In this document: positions 7,788-16,438 of the stretch, piece by piece
How positions within the stretch are numbered: the first letter of the stretch is position 1
Layout: each line of letters opens with the position of its first letter
Source: Thiothrix lacustris DSM 21227
Lineage (GTDB): Bacteria; Pseudomonadota; Gammaproteobacteria; Thiotrichales; Thiotrichaceae
Direction: 5' to 3'
Assembly: GCF_000621325.1 (NCBI RefSeq)
Contig: NZ_JHYQ01000002.1
Location: forward strand, 1 to 64,000
Length of the DNA: 64,000 bases
Made by a program: the position numbers and the translations under genes
Notes under the pieces: model-generated
The model's database searches: none
What the model saw: the letters and a program-made list of their open reading frames with translations, nothing else
What the model was told of the DNA's origin: nothing

Positions 7788-8132
7788 ATGATGGTATTAA
7801 GTAAGGCGTTGGCTGCATGGGGTTCGGAAGATTTCCAGGCGGTTTTTAAGCAAGAAGTGCAGGCGTTGGGAACAGCCGCCTTACCTTTGCAGGCAGGCAT
7901 GGCGCATAGTAGCCATGTGAGCGGCGATGAGATGACTGTTATCGTACTGGAGGTTGCAGAAACCCCTAACTTACTTCAGGTTAGAACTGGTATTTTTTAC
8001 GCAGGGGTGATTGCCGGAAGTTGTTGTGCGGATGATCCCAGCCCGGTGTGCGAACAGCAGGAGTATTGCGAGCTGCGTTTCGATATTGACCGGGCGCGTG
8101 CAGGGGTGGCTGTGGTGTTGCCATTATTTTAG
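7788..8132 (+). CDS. Conserved hypothetical protein downstream of lrgAB
   Basis: This soluble protein of about 114 residues belongs to no family I can name. It starts at ATG 7788, two bases after the lrgB-type stop, with a GAGGTAGGT site inside the end of that gene. The second half has a beta-rich pattern (EMTVIVLEVAETPNLLQVRTG) and a cysteine cluster GSCCADDPSPVCEQQEYC, followed by a hydrophobic end (GVAVVLPLF). There is no signal peptide. Tight spacing puts it in the lrgAB operon. The four cysteines might bind a metal, but no standard motif is matched. Confidence 0.6.
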   Translation: MMVLSKALAAWGSEDFQAVFKQEVQALGTAALPLQAGMAHSSHVSGDEMTVIVLEVAETPNLLQVRTGIFYAGVIAGSCCADDPSPVCEQQEYCELRFDIDRARAGVAVVLPLF

Positions 8133-8166
8133 CCAATTGATAACGATAAGAGGGGAATAGGGAGTG

Positions 8167-9420
8167 ATGAATCTTACCACTACGACTCGCCAGCGCTGGG
8201 CGTGGGCGTTTTATGACTGGGCGAATTCGGCCTTTATCACCACTGTGATGGTGGCGTTTTTTCCGATTTTTTTCCGTAAATATTGGGCGAATGGTTTGCC
8301 GTCGGAAGATATTACCTTGCATCTGGGTACGGCGAATGCTTTGGCGAGTGTCTCGATCATGTTGCTTGCGCCTTTTTTGGGGACAGTGGCGGATCAGGGC
8401 GGTATTAAAAAGCCGATGATGGCGGCCTTTGTTACCTTGGGGGTGTGTGCCACTTTGGGGCTGACGCTGGTCGGTGAAAGCCAGTGGCAATGGGCAATGT
8501 TTGCCTTTGTACTGGCGGTGGTGGGCTTTTTGGGGGCAAACATTTTCTACGATTCGCTGCTGGTGGATGTGGCGGAGGAAAAGGATTTTAACCGGGTATC
8601 CGCTTTGGGATATGGGCTGGGTTATTTGGGCGGTGGTTTGCTGTTTGCGGTGTGTGTGTTGTTGACTTTGAAGCCGGAATGGTTTGGCTTGGTAGATAAA
8701 ACGGCGGCAGTGCGTTGGGCATTCGGGATTACGGCGGCTTGGTGGGCGTTGTTCTCGATTCCGTTGTGGTTGTGGGTGCGGGAACGTGCGCCAGCACAGG
8801 CGGTGCGCCCGTCGTTGCCGGTGTTGTTGCGCCAGTCGGTGGGGCAGTTGCGGGATACTTTTCGGCATATTCGCCAGTTACGGGTGGTATGGCTGTTTTT
8901 GCTGGCGTATTGGTTCTATATCGACGGGGTGGATACGGTCATCCTGATGTCGGTGGATTATGGCAAGGCGCTGGGGTTTGCCGATGATAGTTTGATTACG
9001 GCTTTGTTGATTACCCAGTTCATTGCGTTCCCGGCGGCCTTGGTGTTTGGCTGGGTGGGCAATAAATGGGGGGCGAAACGCGGTATTCTGGCTGGTCTGG
9101 CGGGCTATGTGCTGATTACTATCATGGCTTCGCGGATGGAGAATGCGCAGGAATTTTACCTGTTGGCGGCATCGGTAGGGCTGGTGCAGGGTGGTGTGCA
9201 AGCGTTGAGCCGTTCCTTGTATGCGAGTTTGATTCCGGCGGAACAGGCGGCGGAATTTTTCGGTTTCTACAATATGCTGGGTAAGTTTGCGGCGGTATTG
9301 GGGCCGTTGTTGGTCGGCTGGGTCGGTGTGTTAACAGGTTCGCCGCGCTTGGGCTTGCTGGCAGTGTTGTTGCTGTTTGGTTTGGGGGCGTGGTTATTGT
9401 GGAAAGTACCACGCGATTAA
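8167..9420 (+). CDS. UMF1/Atg22-type MFS transporter
   Basis: This major-facilitator protein of about 417 residues has some 12 hydrophobic segments. The opening WAWAFYDWANSAFITTVMVA is the hallmark of the UMF1/Atg22-like family, and VQGGVQALSRSLYASLIP matches the family's second-half motif. The ATG at 8167 is preferred; a GTG lies one codon upstream and the ribosome site GGGAATAGGGAG fits either. Fungal members export amino acids from the vacuole, but bacterial substrates are mostly unknown. It stands alone between lrgAB and a convergent small gene. Confidence 0.85.
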   Translation: MNLTTTTRQRWAWAFYDWANSAFITTVMVAFFPIFFRKYWANGLPSEDITLHLGTANALASVSIMLLAPFLGTVADQGGIKKPMMAAFVTLGVCATLGLTLVGESQWQWAMFAFVLAVVGFLGANIFYDSLLVDVAEEKDFNRVSALGYGLGYLGGGLLFAVCVLLTLKPEWFGLVDKTAAVRWAFGITAAWWALFSIPLWLWVRERAPAQAVRPSLPVLLRQSVGQLRDTFRHIRQLRVVWLFLLAYWFYIDGVDTVILMSVDYGKALGFADDSLITALLITQFIAFPAALVFGWVGNKWGAKRGILAGLAGYVLITIMASRMENAQEFYLLAASVGLVQGGVQALSRSLYASLIPAEQAAEFFGFYNMLGKFAAVLGPLLVGWVGVLTGSPRLGLLAVLLLFGLGAWLLWKVPRD

Positions 9421-9439
9421 GGCTGGTGAAAAACCGCAG

Positions 9440-9458
9440 GGGCGTGATATGCACGCCC
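9440..9458 (+). terminator. Hairpin between convergent genes
   Basis: GGGCGTG (9440-9446) and CACGCCC (9452-9458) form a 7-bp stem with a 5-nt loop, 20 bp after the MFS gene and before the convergent small gene. No long T run follows, so the terminator call is tentative. Confidence 0.45.
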
Positions 9459-9484
9459 TTGGGTTGGCTAGTTCCGTTGCAATA

Positions 9485-9730
9485 TCAGGCTGATAGCAAG
9501 TGCTGGCCATGCATGGCTGGCTGTGCTGGAAGTGGTCTGCCAACCACGCGTCCGCTTTCGTCGTAACGGTAAATGAGGCTGCCTTTTTGTACGCTGATGG
9601 TCGTGGATGTGTGGTGTTTCAGGCCATCTTCAGGCCAACGCCCCGGTGCTGAAACGGAAGTGATTTGCTTCCCGTGCTGGTCATAAATATAAATTAATGA
9701 CCCTTTTTGTACAGCATGTCCGATGCTCAT
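9485..9730 (-). CDS. Small protein with two VQKGSLIYxYD repeats
   Basis: This 81-residue protein has an internal duplication: residues 7-23 (VQKGSLIYIYDQHGKQI) and 47-63 (VQKGSLIYRYDESGRVV) are two copies of a short beta-hairpin-like unit. They are separated by SAPGRWPEDGLKHH. The DNA of the two copies has diverged, so the duplication is old and under protein-level constraint. No signal peptide is evident. The pattern slightly recalls YD-type repeats, but the unit is too short to assign. The start ATG has a GAGGAGAG site. It stands alone with a 169-bp upstream leader. Function unknown. Confidence 0.6.
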   Translation of the reverse strand: MSIGHAVQKGSLIYIYDQHGKQITSVSAPGRWPEDGLKHHTSTTISVQKGSLIYRYDESGRVVGRPLPAQPAMHGQHLLSA

Positions 9731-9899
9731 GATTCTCTCCTCGTCTGGTGATGATATTTTTTACTATTATGAATATAAGGGGCTATCCCTTAGAGGGTAT
9801 CATACCAGTCTGCCGTTCGAAGGAGAATCGGATGAACGTAGGGTTAGCCCCTGTTGTATAGAGGCAACCCTGTGTCGGGGAAATGCTCTCGGGAGTTAT
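9731..9899 (-). other. Leader region of the repeat protein gene, with overlapping inverted repeats
   Basis: This 169-bp gap has no credible gene. AGGGGCTA (9778-9785) can pair with TAGCCCCT (9845-9852), while AGGGTT (9840-9845) can instead pair with AACCCT (9866-9871); the two pairings share bases. On the minus strand it would be the 5' untranslated leader of the small repeat protein. I do not recognise a known riboswitch. Confidence 0.35.
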
Positions 9900-11000
9900 T
9901 CAGGCCGGTTCTTGCTGCGTGGTGCAGTGGATGCTACCGCCACCTGCGGCAACGCCATCCACGTTGATTTGCTCAATTTTTCGGCCGGGAAAGGCTTTTT
10001 GTAAGGTGGCTTTTGCCTTGTCATCGGCCTGTTTGTCGCCGAATTCCTGCATGATCACGGCACCATTGCACACGTAATAACCGATGTAACCGGCGGCGAA
10101 ATCCTTGGTTTCGTAGGTTTCGCGTACCGTTTCAGGGCCTTCCAGTGTTAATACTTGCAGCTTGTTGCCTTGCGCATCCGTGGCGGCTTGCAGGATTTCC
10201 AGATGCCGCTGGGTGACGGCGTGATCGAAGGAGGCCGGGTCAGGGTCGTAACCGGCGACGACTACACCGGGGCGGGCAAAACGTGCGTAGAAATCGGTGT
10301 GCCCATCGGTGATGTCCTTGCCCTTGATACCCGGTAGCCAGATGATTTTGTCCAGCCCCAGCAAGGGCATGAGGGTGTCTTCAAACTGTGCTTTGGACAT
10401 GCCGGGGTTGCGGTTGTTATTGAGCGTGCAGCTTTCAGTCATGATGGCGGTGCCGTGCCCATCCAACTCAAAGCAGCCGCCTTCCAGCACCAGCTTGGTG
10501 GAAATGACTTCCACGCCTGCTTGTTTGGCGATGAAGGCGGCGACCTTGCTGTCTTGCCCATGCTGTTGCTTGTTGCCCCAGCCGTTGAAGTTGAAATTGA
10601 TCGCTGCCTTGTCACCCTGTTCGGTGAGGACAAAGGCGGGGCCGGTGTCGCGCATCCATAAATCATCCAGCGCTGATACGACCAGTTCCACTTTACTATC
10701 CAGCAGTTTCCGCGCCAGCTCGACCTCGTTTTCACGCACCAGCAGGGTGACGGGTTCGTATTTGACTATGGTGTTGGCAATGGTGGCAAGGTTGCGGCGG
10801 GTTTCTGGCAGCAGTTTCTTGCCCCAGATGGCCGCGCTGGCACCGAATGCCATCCAGGTGCGGGTGTGGCGTTCGCCTTCGTCGGGCATGTACCACTCGC
10901 GGGGCGTGCTGGTGGCGGCCAAGGCGCTGCCTTGCATTCCCAGCAGGCTGGCGGTGGAGGCGAGTAAAGTGGATGTCATAAAGTGTCGGCGGGTCATCAT
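9900..11000 (-). CDS. Agmatine deiminase-family enzyme with a Tat signal
   Basis: This is a peptidyl-arginine/agmatine deiminase fold protein of 366 residues. The family's catalytic parts are present: DLWMRDTGP, NFNGWGNK, LEGGCFELDGHG, DGHTDFYARF and the nucleophile Cys in GGGSIHC near the C-terminus. Agmatine deiminase converts agmatine to N-carbamoylputrescine and ammonia. Unlike the usual cytoplasmic enzyme, it begins with a twin-arginine leader (TRRHFM, then a hydrophobic stretch ending GSALA), so it is probably exported folded to the periplasm. The first two codons are both ATG. A short uncharacterised gene lies just upstream on the same strand. Confidence 0.87.
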   Translation of the reverse strand: MMTRRHFMTSTLLASTASLLGMQGSALAATSTPREWYMPDEGERHTRTWMAFGASAAIWGKKLLPETRRNLATIANTIVKYEPVTLLVRENEVELARKLLDSKVELVVSALDDLWMRDTGPAFVLTEQGDKAAINFNFNGWGNKQQHGQDSKVAAFIAKQAGVEVISTKLVLEGGCFELDGHGTAIMTESCTLNNNRNPGMSKAQFEDTLMPLLGLDKIIWLPGIKGKDITDGHTDFYARFARPGVVVAGYDPDPASFDHAVTQRHLEILQAATDAQGNKLQVLTLEGPETVRETYETKDFAAGYIGYYVCNGAVIMQEFGDKQADDKAKATLQKAFPGRKIEQINVDGVAAGGGSIHCTTQQEPA

Positions 11001-11013
11001 GGTTTTGGCTTCT

Positions 11014-11262
11014 TCAATACGGTGCTATATCATCATAACGGACGTGAATTTCCTGGCTGATTTTCTCCAGTTGCCGGTACAGCGCATCCGCCTCATTCCC
11101 GATTTGTCGCATCATGCGTAAGTGATGCATCTGCTCGTTGCCTTTGGCGGCTTGCAGGTTCCTGACCCACCTTACCTGTTCTTGCGCTTTGCTATCAGCC
11201 CCTTTTTTTATTTCTTTGTATTGGGATACTAGCGAAAAATAATTGGAATCTTTTTGCGTCAT
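11014..11262 (-). CDS. Small charged helical protein upstream of agmatine deiminase
   Basis: This 82-residue protein is rich in Lys, Gln and Glu, with heptad-like helices (QYKEIKKGADSKAQEQVRWV and ADALYRQLEKISQEI). There is no signal peptide or membrane segment. The start ATG has a GGGAGGAG-type ribosome site. It ends 13 bp before the deiminase gene, so the two are probably cotranscribed. I know no family for it; it may be an adaptor or simply a lineage-specific protein. Confidence 0.5.
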   Translation of the reverse strand: MTQKDSNYFSLVSQYKEIKKGADSKAQEQVRWVRNLQAAKGNEQMHHLRMMRQIGNEADALYRQLEKISQEIHVRYDDIAPY

Positions 11263-11386
11263 GAAACTCCTCCCACCTGAATTGATTTAACGCACTTGAG
11301 ATGTCCTCAGGATTATAACGTTCTGTTTCAAGAGCCGCTGTATTAATTTATACTGCAATGCATCATTAATTACGGAAATTTTTACC

Positions 11387-11926
11387 ATGACCATTAAACG
11401 CTTTGAAAATCATGTTCCCGATATTCATCCTACCGCTTTTGTGGATGAGATGGCTTACGTCAGTGGGCAAACCACCTTGGCAGAAGGCGTTTCGGTATGG
11501 CCCAGCGCTGTGGTGCGCGGCGATATTAACCGCATCACAATCGGGCGGCTGAGCAATGTGCAAGATGGCGCAGTGCTGCACGTTACCCACGGTGGTGAAT
11601 ACACCCGCCCTGACGGTTTGCCGCTGATTATCGGCGAGGAAGTGACCATCGGGCATCGCGCCGTGTTACACGCCTGTACTATCGGCAATCGTTGCTTAGT
11701 GGGGATGGGTGCAATCGTGCTGGATGCGGCCGTGGTGGAAGACGACGTAATTATCGGTGCGGGCAGCCTCGTGCCCCCCGGCAAGGTACTGGAAAGTGGT
11801 CATTTGTACGTGGGTAGCCCGGTTAAACAGGCACGTCCCCTGACTGAGAAGGAACGCGCTTATTTGCGGTATTCCGCCGAATATTATCGCAAGCTGGCAA
11901 TACGCACTCAGACATCAGAAGCCTGA
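11387..11926 (+). CDS. Gamma-carbonic-anhydrase-like hexapeptide-repeat protein (YrdA type)
   Basis: This 179-residue left-handed beta-helix protein has hexapeptide repeats throughout, for example VSVWPSAVVRGDINRITIG and IGEEVTIGHRAVLHACTIG. The metal-ligand histidines of gamma-class carbonic anhydrases are present in VLHVTHGG, IGHRAVLHAC. YrdA-type members bind zinc; whether they hydrate CO2 varies and several have no demonstrated activity. The gene stands alone, with no operon partner on its strand. Confidence 0.88.
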   Translation: MTIKRFENHVPDIHPTAFVDEMAYVSGQTTLAEGVSVWPSAVVRGDINRITIGRLSNVQDGAVLHVTHGGEYTRPDGLPLIIGEEVTIGHRAVLHACTIGNRCLVGMGAIVLDAAVVEDDVIIGAGSLVPPGKVLESGHLYVGSPVKQARPLTEKERAYLRYSAEYYRKLAIRTQTSEA

Positions 11927-11974
11927 ACTTAGCTGCCTTACGGTTTGGCCACGACTTTACCATCGGATACTTCC

Positions 11975-13285
11975 TTAAAATAACGGTAATAACATGCTGT
12001 AAGTCAGGCCAATCGCTGCGCTGGCCGAGATGACTTTCATAATATCGGCTTTGTATTTCCATAGGGCAATAAAAGCAGCTACCGCTATGATGACAGTAAA
12101 CCACTCGAACGGTTGCGCAAACGGCGTTGTGCCCGTGCCGTTAGGCCAGAAAGTGTGCCATGCAAAAAACACCGCCAGATTCATGATGACGCCAACCACC
12201 GCAGCAGTCACGCCAGTGAGTGGCGCGGTAAATTTCAGGTCATTACGGGTACTTTCCACCACGGGCCCGGCGGCGATGATGAACAGGAATGAGGGGAGGA
12301 AGGTGAAAAACGTTGCGACTGCCGCGCCAGCCAAACCTGCACCCATGTAGCCAACCCAGGTGACAATCATGATTAACGGCCCCGGTGTCGTTTCACCCAA
12401 AGCCAAGCCATCCATCATTTGCGCCCCGGTTAGCCAGCCGTAGTGTTCCACCCCGCCTTGATAGACGTAAGGTAACACCGCATACGCCCCGCCGATGGTG
12501 AGAAACGCGGCTTTGGTGAAGAAGCTGGCCATCGCTGCCAAGCCTTGATTGCCAGACAGTGCGAACATGGCAATCACCCAGATACTCACGAAAACCACCA
12601 GCGTCATGCCGAGTTTAGCCCATGAAAATTGGGCGTGAGAGGGCGTAGGGGTGTGGTCGTCAATCACCGCAGCACCGTATTGCTTGTCGGATGTACCGTG
12701 TCCGCCGCCGCTTTTGAATTTATCTGGCATGACTTTACCGCCAATCATGCCCAACAGCGCTGCTGTCAACACAATCCACGGGAAGCCAATATCAAACACA
12801 AAAATGGCGACGAAAGCCAAGATTGCCATGCCCCACAGAATGTTGTTCTTCAAGGCTTTTGAGCCAATGCGCCATGCCGCAAATAGTACTATCGCCACTA
12901 CCGCCGGTTTTATCCCATAGAATAAGCCTTGAACCAGCGGTACATCTCCCCACGCGAGGTAGATAGCGGCTAATGAGGATAGCAAGATAAAGGCAGGCAT
13001 GAAAAACAAGATTCCGGCCATTACCGCACCTGTCACGCCATGCATCAGCCAGCTAATGTAGATGGCTAGCTGGATCGCTTCCGGCCCCGGCAAGATCATG
13101 CAGAAATTCAGCGCGTGTAAAAAACGGTGTTCCGAGATCCAGCGTTTACGTTCCACCAAATCGGTGTGCATCATCGCAATCTGCCCCATCGGGCCACCAA
13201 AGCTGATGAAGCCCAGCTTCAGCCAGTATTTGAAGGCTTGCCCCAAGGTTGGTGTGGCGGGCGGTGTCTGTGGTATTTTGCTCAA
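11975..13285 (-). CDS. chrA: Chromate transporter ChrA (long form)
   Basis: This protein of about 436 residues has two homologous halves, each opening with the CHR-family pattern: GFISFGGPMGQIAMMH with LPGPEAIQLAIYIS in the N-terminal half, and FFTKAAFLTIGGAYAVLPYV with LGETTPGPLIMIVT in the C-terminal half. This is the long-chain bidomain ChrA, an inner-membrane chromate efflux protein. Two TTG codons are in frame at the start; the second (13285) has an AAGGA site 7 nt upstream and is preferred over 13291. No chrB regulator is adjacent, so the true substrate remains unconfirmed. Confidence 0.88.
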   Translation of the reverse strand: MSKIPQTPPATPTLGQAFKYWLKLGFISFGGPMGQIAMMHTDLVERKRWISEHRFLHALNFCMILPGPEAIQLAIYISWLMHGVTGAVMAGILFFMPAFILLSSLAAIYLAWGDVPLVQGLFYGIKPAVVAIVLFAAWRIGSKALKNNILWGMAILAFVAIFVFDIGFPWIVLTAALLGMIGGKVMPDKFKSGGGHGTSDKQYGAAVIDDHTPTPSHAQFSWAKLGMTLVVFVSIWVIAMFALSGNQGLAAMASFFTKAAFLTIGGAYAVLPYVYQGGVEHYGWLTGAQMMDGLALGETTPGPLIMIVTWVGYMGAGLAGAAVATFFTFLPSFLFIIAAGPVVESTRNDLKFTAPLTGVTAAVVGVIMNLAVFFAWHTFWPNGTGTTPFAQPFEWFTVIIAVAAFIALWKYKADIMKVISASAAIGLTYSMLLPLF

Positions 13286-13523
13286 GCTCAATTCCTTGTG
13301 GCGGAGCCGTGATACGGCTATGTATTCAAAGCCCGATCAGCACAGCATGATAGCCTCGGTGTCGGGCAGCATTTAGTATGTCGTAAGCGTAGGCTTGTTC
13401 GGGATTATAATCCACGACTATTAACGCCATAGCGGCGTGCCACCGACGGTCAAAAACAACTACATTTCATGTTTGAATCCGCCTACAGTAATAGCGGGAC
13501 GTTTACTGATTAAAGGGATAGAT

Positions 13524-14957
13524 TTGATTGCTTACCTGACAAGCTGGCTGAACACGGGGTTATTGTTGCTGGATGTGTTCATCATTGCCATCCTGTTGCC
13601 GACCGTTGTTCAGCAGCGCCGTGAAACGGGTGCGACCTTGGCGTGGGTGCTGGTGATTGTGTTGCTGCCGTTCGTCGGTTTGTTGAGCTTCTGGCTATTT
13701 GGCACGACTCGTCTGCACTTACGTCGCCGCAAACGCCGTAAGGTGGAGGAAAAACTAGCCCGTGCGCTGGAACAGGTACAGGTCAGCCTCAATGGTGAGC
13801 AGTTCATCGCGGGTATTTCTCCCTCCTTGCTGACGCTGGTTAACAAGCTCGATGATATTGGCCCGTTGGCGGGTAATGCAGTCGAGATTATGCGCGAGGG
13901 TGACGCCTTATTCGATGCCTTGGAAAACGCTTTCGATGCGGCAACCCAACACATCCACCTTGTCTATTATATCTGGGAAGCCGATTATACAGGAACCCGT
14001 TTGCGCGATGCTTTGAGCCGGGCAGCACAACGTGGCGTCAATGTCAGGCTGTTGGTGGATGACGTGGGTTCGCGGCAAGCCAAGGCGGGTTTCTTTGCGC
14101 CCTTGCTGGCGGCGGGGGGCGAGGTAGAGCGTTTCCTGAAGGTGAATGTCCTCAGCCGTCAATTGAACCTGAACAACCGTAACCACCGCAAGATCGTCAT
14201 TATTGATGGCAATCTGACCTTTACCGGCGGGATGAACGTGGGTGATGTCTACGCGGGTAGGGGCGAGCCGTGGCAGGATTTGCACGCCCGTATTCAGGGG
14301 CCGGTAGCGTATACCTTGCAGGAAGTGTTCTGTCAGGATTGGTATCACGCGACCGGCGAAGATTTGGTGAGCGACACCTATTTCCCGGTGATTCCTGAGG
14401 CGGGTAATATTTGCGCCCAGTTCCTTGCCAGCGGGCCTGCGGATGAGCGTTGGCAGGCTATCCATACCGTCTTGTTTGCGGCAATGAATTTGGCGTGCCA
14501 GCGTATCTGGATTGAAACCCCGTATTTCGTGCCTGATCGGCCGATTCTGATGACGTTGCAAACAGCAGCATTACGTGGGGTGGATGTGCGCTTGTTGTTG
14601 CCGGGGCGTTCTGACCATCCGCTGGTGCTGTATGCGGGGCGTTCCTTTATTGACGATTTGCTGGCAGCGGGGGTCAGGGTGTTTGAAATGTACCATGCGA
14701 TGCCTCACGCGAAGGCGATGATGATCGACGGTAATTTTGCCACGCTAGGGTCGGCGAATATGGATCAACGCAGTTTCCGCCTCAATTTTGAAGGCAATAT
14801 GTTCTTTTACGGAACGGAGATTGCGGGCAAACTGGAGCAGGATTTCCTGACAGTGTGTGCCAACGCGAAAGAAGTCACGGAATCGCAGCGCCGCCGCTTG
14901 GGTAAACGTCAACGCTTGGCGGAGAGTGTTGCCCGCTTGTTGTCTCCTCTGCTGTAA
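13524..14957 (+). CDS. cls: Cardiolipin synthase (phospholipase D family)
   Basis: Two N-terminal membrane helices (LIAYLTSWLNTGLLLLDVFI and LAWVLVIVLLPFVGLLSFWL) anchor a cytoplasmic domain with two HKD motifs, HRKIVIIDG...GGMN and HAKAMMIDG...GSANMDQRS, as in bacterial Cls. The enzyme condenses two phosphatidylglycerols (or PG and PE, depending on type) into cardiolipin. The start is uncertain: TTG at 13524 has an AAAGGGA site and gives the usual ~477-residue length, while the frame is open back to a GTG at 13437. It is flanked by a divergent chromate transporter and a DUF72 gene. Confidence 0.88.
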   Translation: MIAYLTSWLNTGLLLLDVFIIAILLPTVVQQRRETGATLAWVLVIVLLPFVGLLSFWLFGTTRLHLRRRKRRKVEEKLARALEQVQVSLNGEQFIAGISPSLLTLVNKLDDIGPLAGNAVEIMREGDALFDALENAFDAATQHIHLVYYIWEADYTGTRLRDALSRAAQRGVNVRLLVDDVGSRQAKAGFFAPLLAAGGEVERFLKVNVLSRQLNLNNRNHRKIVIIDGNLTFTGGMNVGDVYAGRGEPWQDLHARIQGPVAYTLQEVFCQDWYHATGEDLVSDTYFPVIPEAGNICAQFLASGPADERWQAIHTVLFAAMNLACQRIWIETPYFVPDRPILMTLQTAALRGVDVRLLLPGRSDHPLVLYAGRSFIDDLLAAGVRVFEMYHAMPHAKAMMIDGNFATLGSANMDQRSFRLNFEGNMFFYGTEIAGKLEQDFLTVCANAKEVTESQRRRLGKRQRLAESVARLLSPLL

Positions 14958-14988
14958 TGTATTGATAATTAAATATTAGAGGCGAGCT

Positions 14989-15852
14989 ATGCAGCCACTA
15001 CCGTATTATCTGGGTTTACCGTTATGGTCAAACGCGCACTGGAAAGGTTCTTTATTCGGTGCTGATGCCAAACCCGCCGACTTTCTGGCGCAATACGCGC
15101 AGGTGTTTAATGCGGTGGAGGGCAATACAACGTTCTATGCCGTGCCATCCGCCGAGATGGTGAGCCGCTGGTTGGCGGTGACACCGGAGAGCTTTCGTTT
15201 CAGTTTCAAGTTCCCGCGCACGATTACCCACCAGCATTATTTGATTCACGCGGCGAAAGAGACGCAGGAATTCTTGCATCGTCTGTCACCACTGGGGCAG
15301 CGGATGGATGGGCTGATGGTGCAATTGCCTGCGACGTTTTCGCCCAGCGAGTTGTCGATGCTGGAAAGTTTCCTGCGTAGCTTGCCTCGGGATTACCAGT
15401 ATGCGGTGGAAGTGCGTCACCCGGCCTTTTTTACCCACGCGGCTTCGCGGGCTGCTTATAATGCCTTGCTGGAAGACCTTGGGGTGGATCGGGTGATTTT
15501 TGACAGCCGTCCCTTACATGCGGCTGCACCGCTGGATGCGGCAACCCGTGAAGCGCAAAGCCGCAAACCGCGTTTGCCGGTACAACTGGATGTGACAGCA
15601 GGTCAGCCTGTGTTGCGTTACATTGGACACCCGGTGCTGGAAGCCAACCATGACTGGTTGGATCGTTGGGTGGCGCAAACGGCGAGGTGGTTGGCAGAGG
15701 GCAAGCGCCCGCGCATTTTCCTGCATACCCCGAATAATCATTTGGCTCCAGCACTGGCGCGGTTGTTCCACACCCATTTGCAGCAGCGAGTGCCGGAACT
15801 ACCTGATTTACCGGCTTTGATAACGGCACCAGAACAGGTGCTGCTCTTATAA
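14989..15852 (+). CDS. DUF72 family protein (YecE-like)
   Basis: This 287-residue TIM-barrel-like protein matches the DUF72 family: the opening LGLPLWSNAHWKGSLFG, the ...FNAVEGNTTFYAVPSAEMVSRW segment, FRFSFKFPRTITH, and YAVEVRHPAFF all correspond to family blocks. The biochemical function of DUF72 proteins is not firmly known. It is preceded by a GAGGCGAGCT ribosome site 31 bp after cls. Its end is followed closely by the promoter of rpmB. Confidence 0.88.
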   Translation: MQPLPYYLGLPLWSNAHWKGSLFGADAKPADFLAQYAQVFNAVEGNTTFYAVPSAEMVSRWLAVTPESFRFSFKFPRTITHQHYLIHAAKETQEFLHRLSPLGQRMDGLMVQLPATFSPSELSMLESFLRSLPRDYQYAVEVRHPAFFTHAASRAAYNALLEDLGVDRVIFDSRPLHAAAPLDAATREAQSRKPRLPVQLDVTAGQPVLRYIGHPVLEANHDWLDRWVAQTARWLAEGKRPRIFLHTPNNHLAPALARLFHTHLQQRVPELPDLPALITAPEQVLLL

Positions 15853-15869
15853 AAAAAAGCGCCACCGGG

Positions 15870-15898
15870 TTGCTTGCAAAGGGGGCTTCTGGTATCCT
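15870..15898 (+). promoter_or_regulatory. Sigma-70-type promoter of rpmB-rpmG
   Basis: TTGCTT (15870-15875) and TATCCT (15893-15898) are separated by 17 bp, about 45 bp before the rpmB start codon. Position and spacing fit a constitutive ribosomal-protein promoter. Confidence 0.5.
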
Positions 15899-15942
15899 CA
15901 CGCGCCTTTAGAGTTTAAGAATCGCAGATCTGGAGTATCCCG

Positions 15943-16179
15943 ATGTCTCGTGTATGCCAAGTAACAGGTAAGCGTCCGGTCACAGGTAATAATGTGTCCC
16001 ACGCTAACAACAGAACCAAACGCCGTTTCCTGCCTAACCTGCACGCGAAACGTTTCTGGGTGGAAAGTGAAGGACGCTGGGTGCGTCTGCGCGTTTCTAC
16101 CAAAGGTATGCGTATTATCGACAAGCTGGGTATTGATACCATCCTTGCCGACATCCGCGCCCGTGGCGAAAAAGTTTAA
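15943..16179 (+). CDS. rpmB: 50S ribosomal protein L28 (bL28)
   Basis: This 78-residue basic protein is collinear with bacterial L28: [20 protein letters not shown] at the N-terminus, then [18 protein letters not shown] and the C-terminal [13 protein letters not shown]. It binds 23S rRNA in the large subunit. It is followed after 20 bp by rpmG, the standard gammaproteobacterial pairing. Only one Cys (residue 5) is present, so this is the zinc-free form. Confidence 0.97.
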   Translation: MSRVCQVTGKRPVTGNNVSHANNRTKRRFLPNLHAKRFWVESEGRWVRLRVSTKGMRIIDKLGIDTILADIRARGEKV

Positions 16180-16199
16180 TCAACCGGAGGTAACAGCGA

Positions 16200-16370
16200 A
16201 TGGCTAAGAAAGGCGGTCGTGATAAAATCAAGCTGGTTTCTTCCGCAGGAACTGGATTTTTCTATACTACAACCAAGAACAAGCGTACTACGCCGGACAA
16301 ATTAGAGTTCAGCAAGTACGATCCGGTTGTGCGTAAACATGTCATGTTTAAGGAAGCCAAAATCAAGTAA
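16200..16370 (+). CDS. rpmG: 50S ribosomal protein L33 (bL33)
   Basis: This 56-residue protein begins [19 protein letters not shown], followed by [20 protein letters not shown] and a basic end. It is a full-length L33 of the zinc-independent (Cys-free) type. The start ATG follows a CGGAGG ribosome site. It lies directly after rpmB and is followed by a strong terminator, so the two form a short operon. Confidence 0.97.
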   Translation: MAKKGGRDKIKLVSSAGTGFFYTTTKNKRTTPDKLEFSKYDPVVRKHVMFKEAKIK

Positions 16371-16400
16371 TTGATTGGCTTCCTGCGATTCTTTCAAAAG

Positions 16401-16420
16401 CCCGGCACTGCCGGGTTTTT
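16401..16420 (+). terminator. Rho-independent terminator of rpmB-rpmG
   Basis: CCCGGC (16401-16406), loop ACT, GCCGGG (16410-16415), then TTTTT. It is a textbook intrinsic terminator 30 bp after the rpmG stop. Confidence 0.9.
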
Positions 16421-16438
16421 GCGTTTACGAAAACTGCG

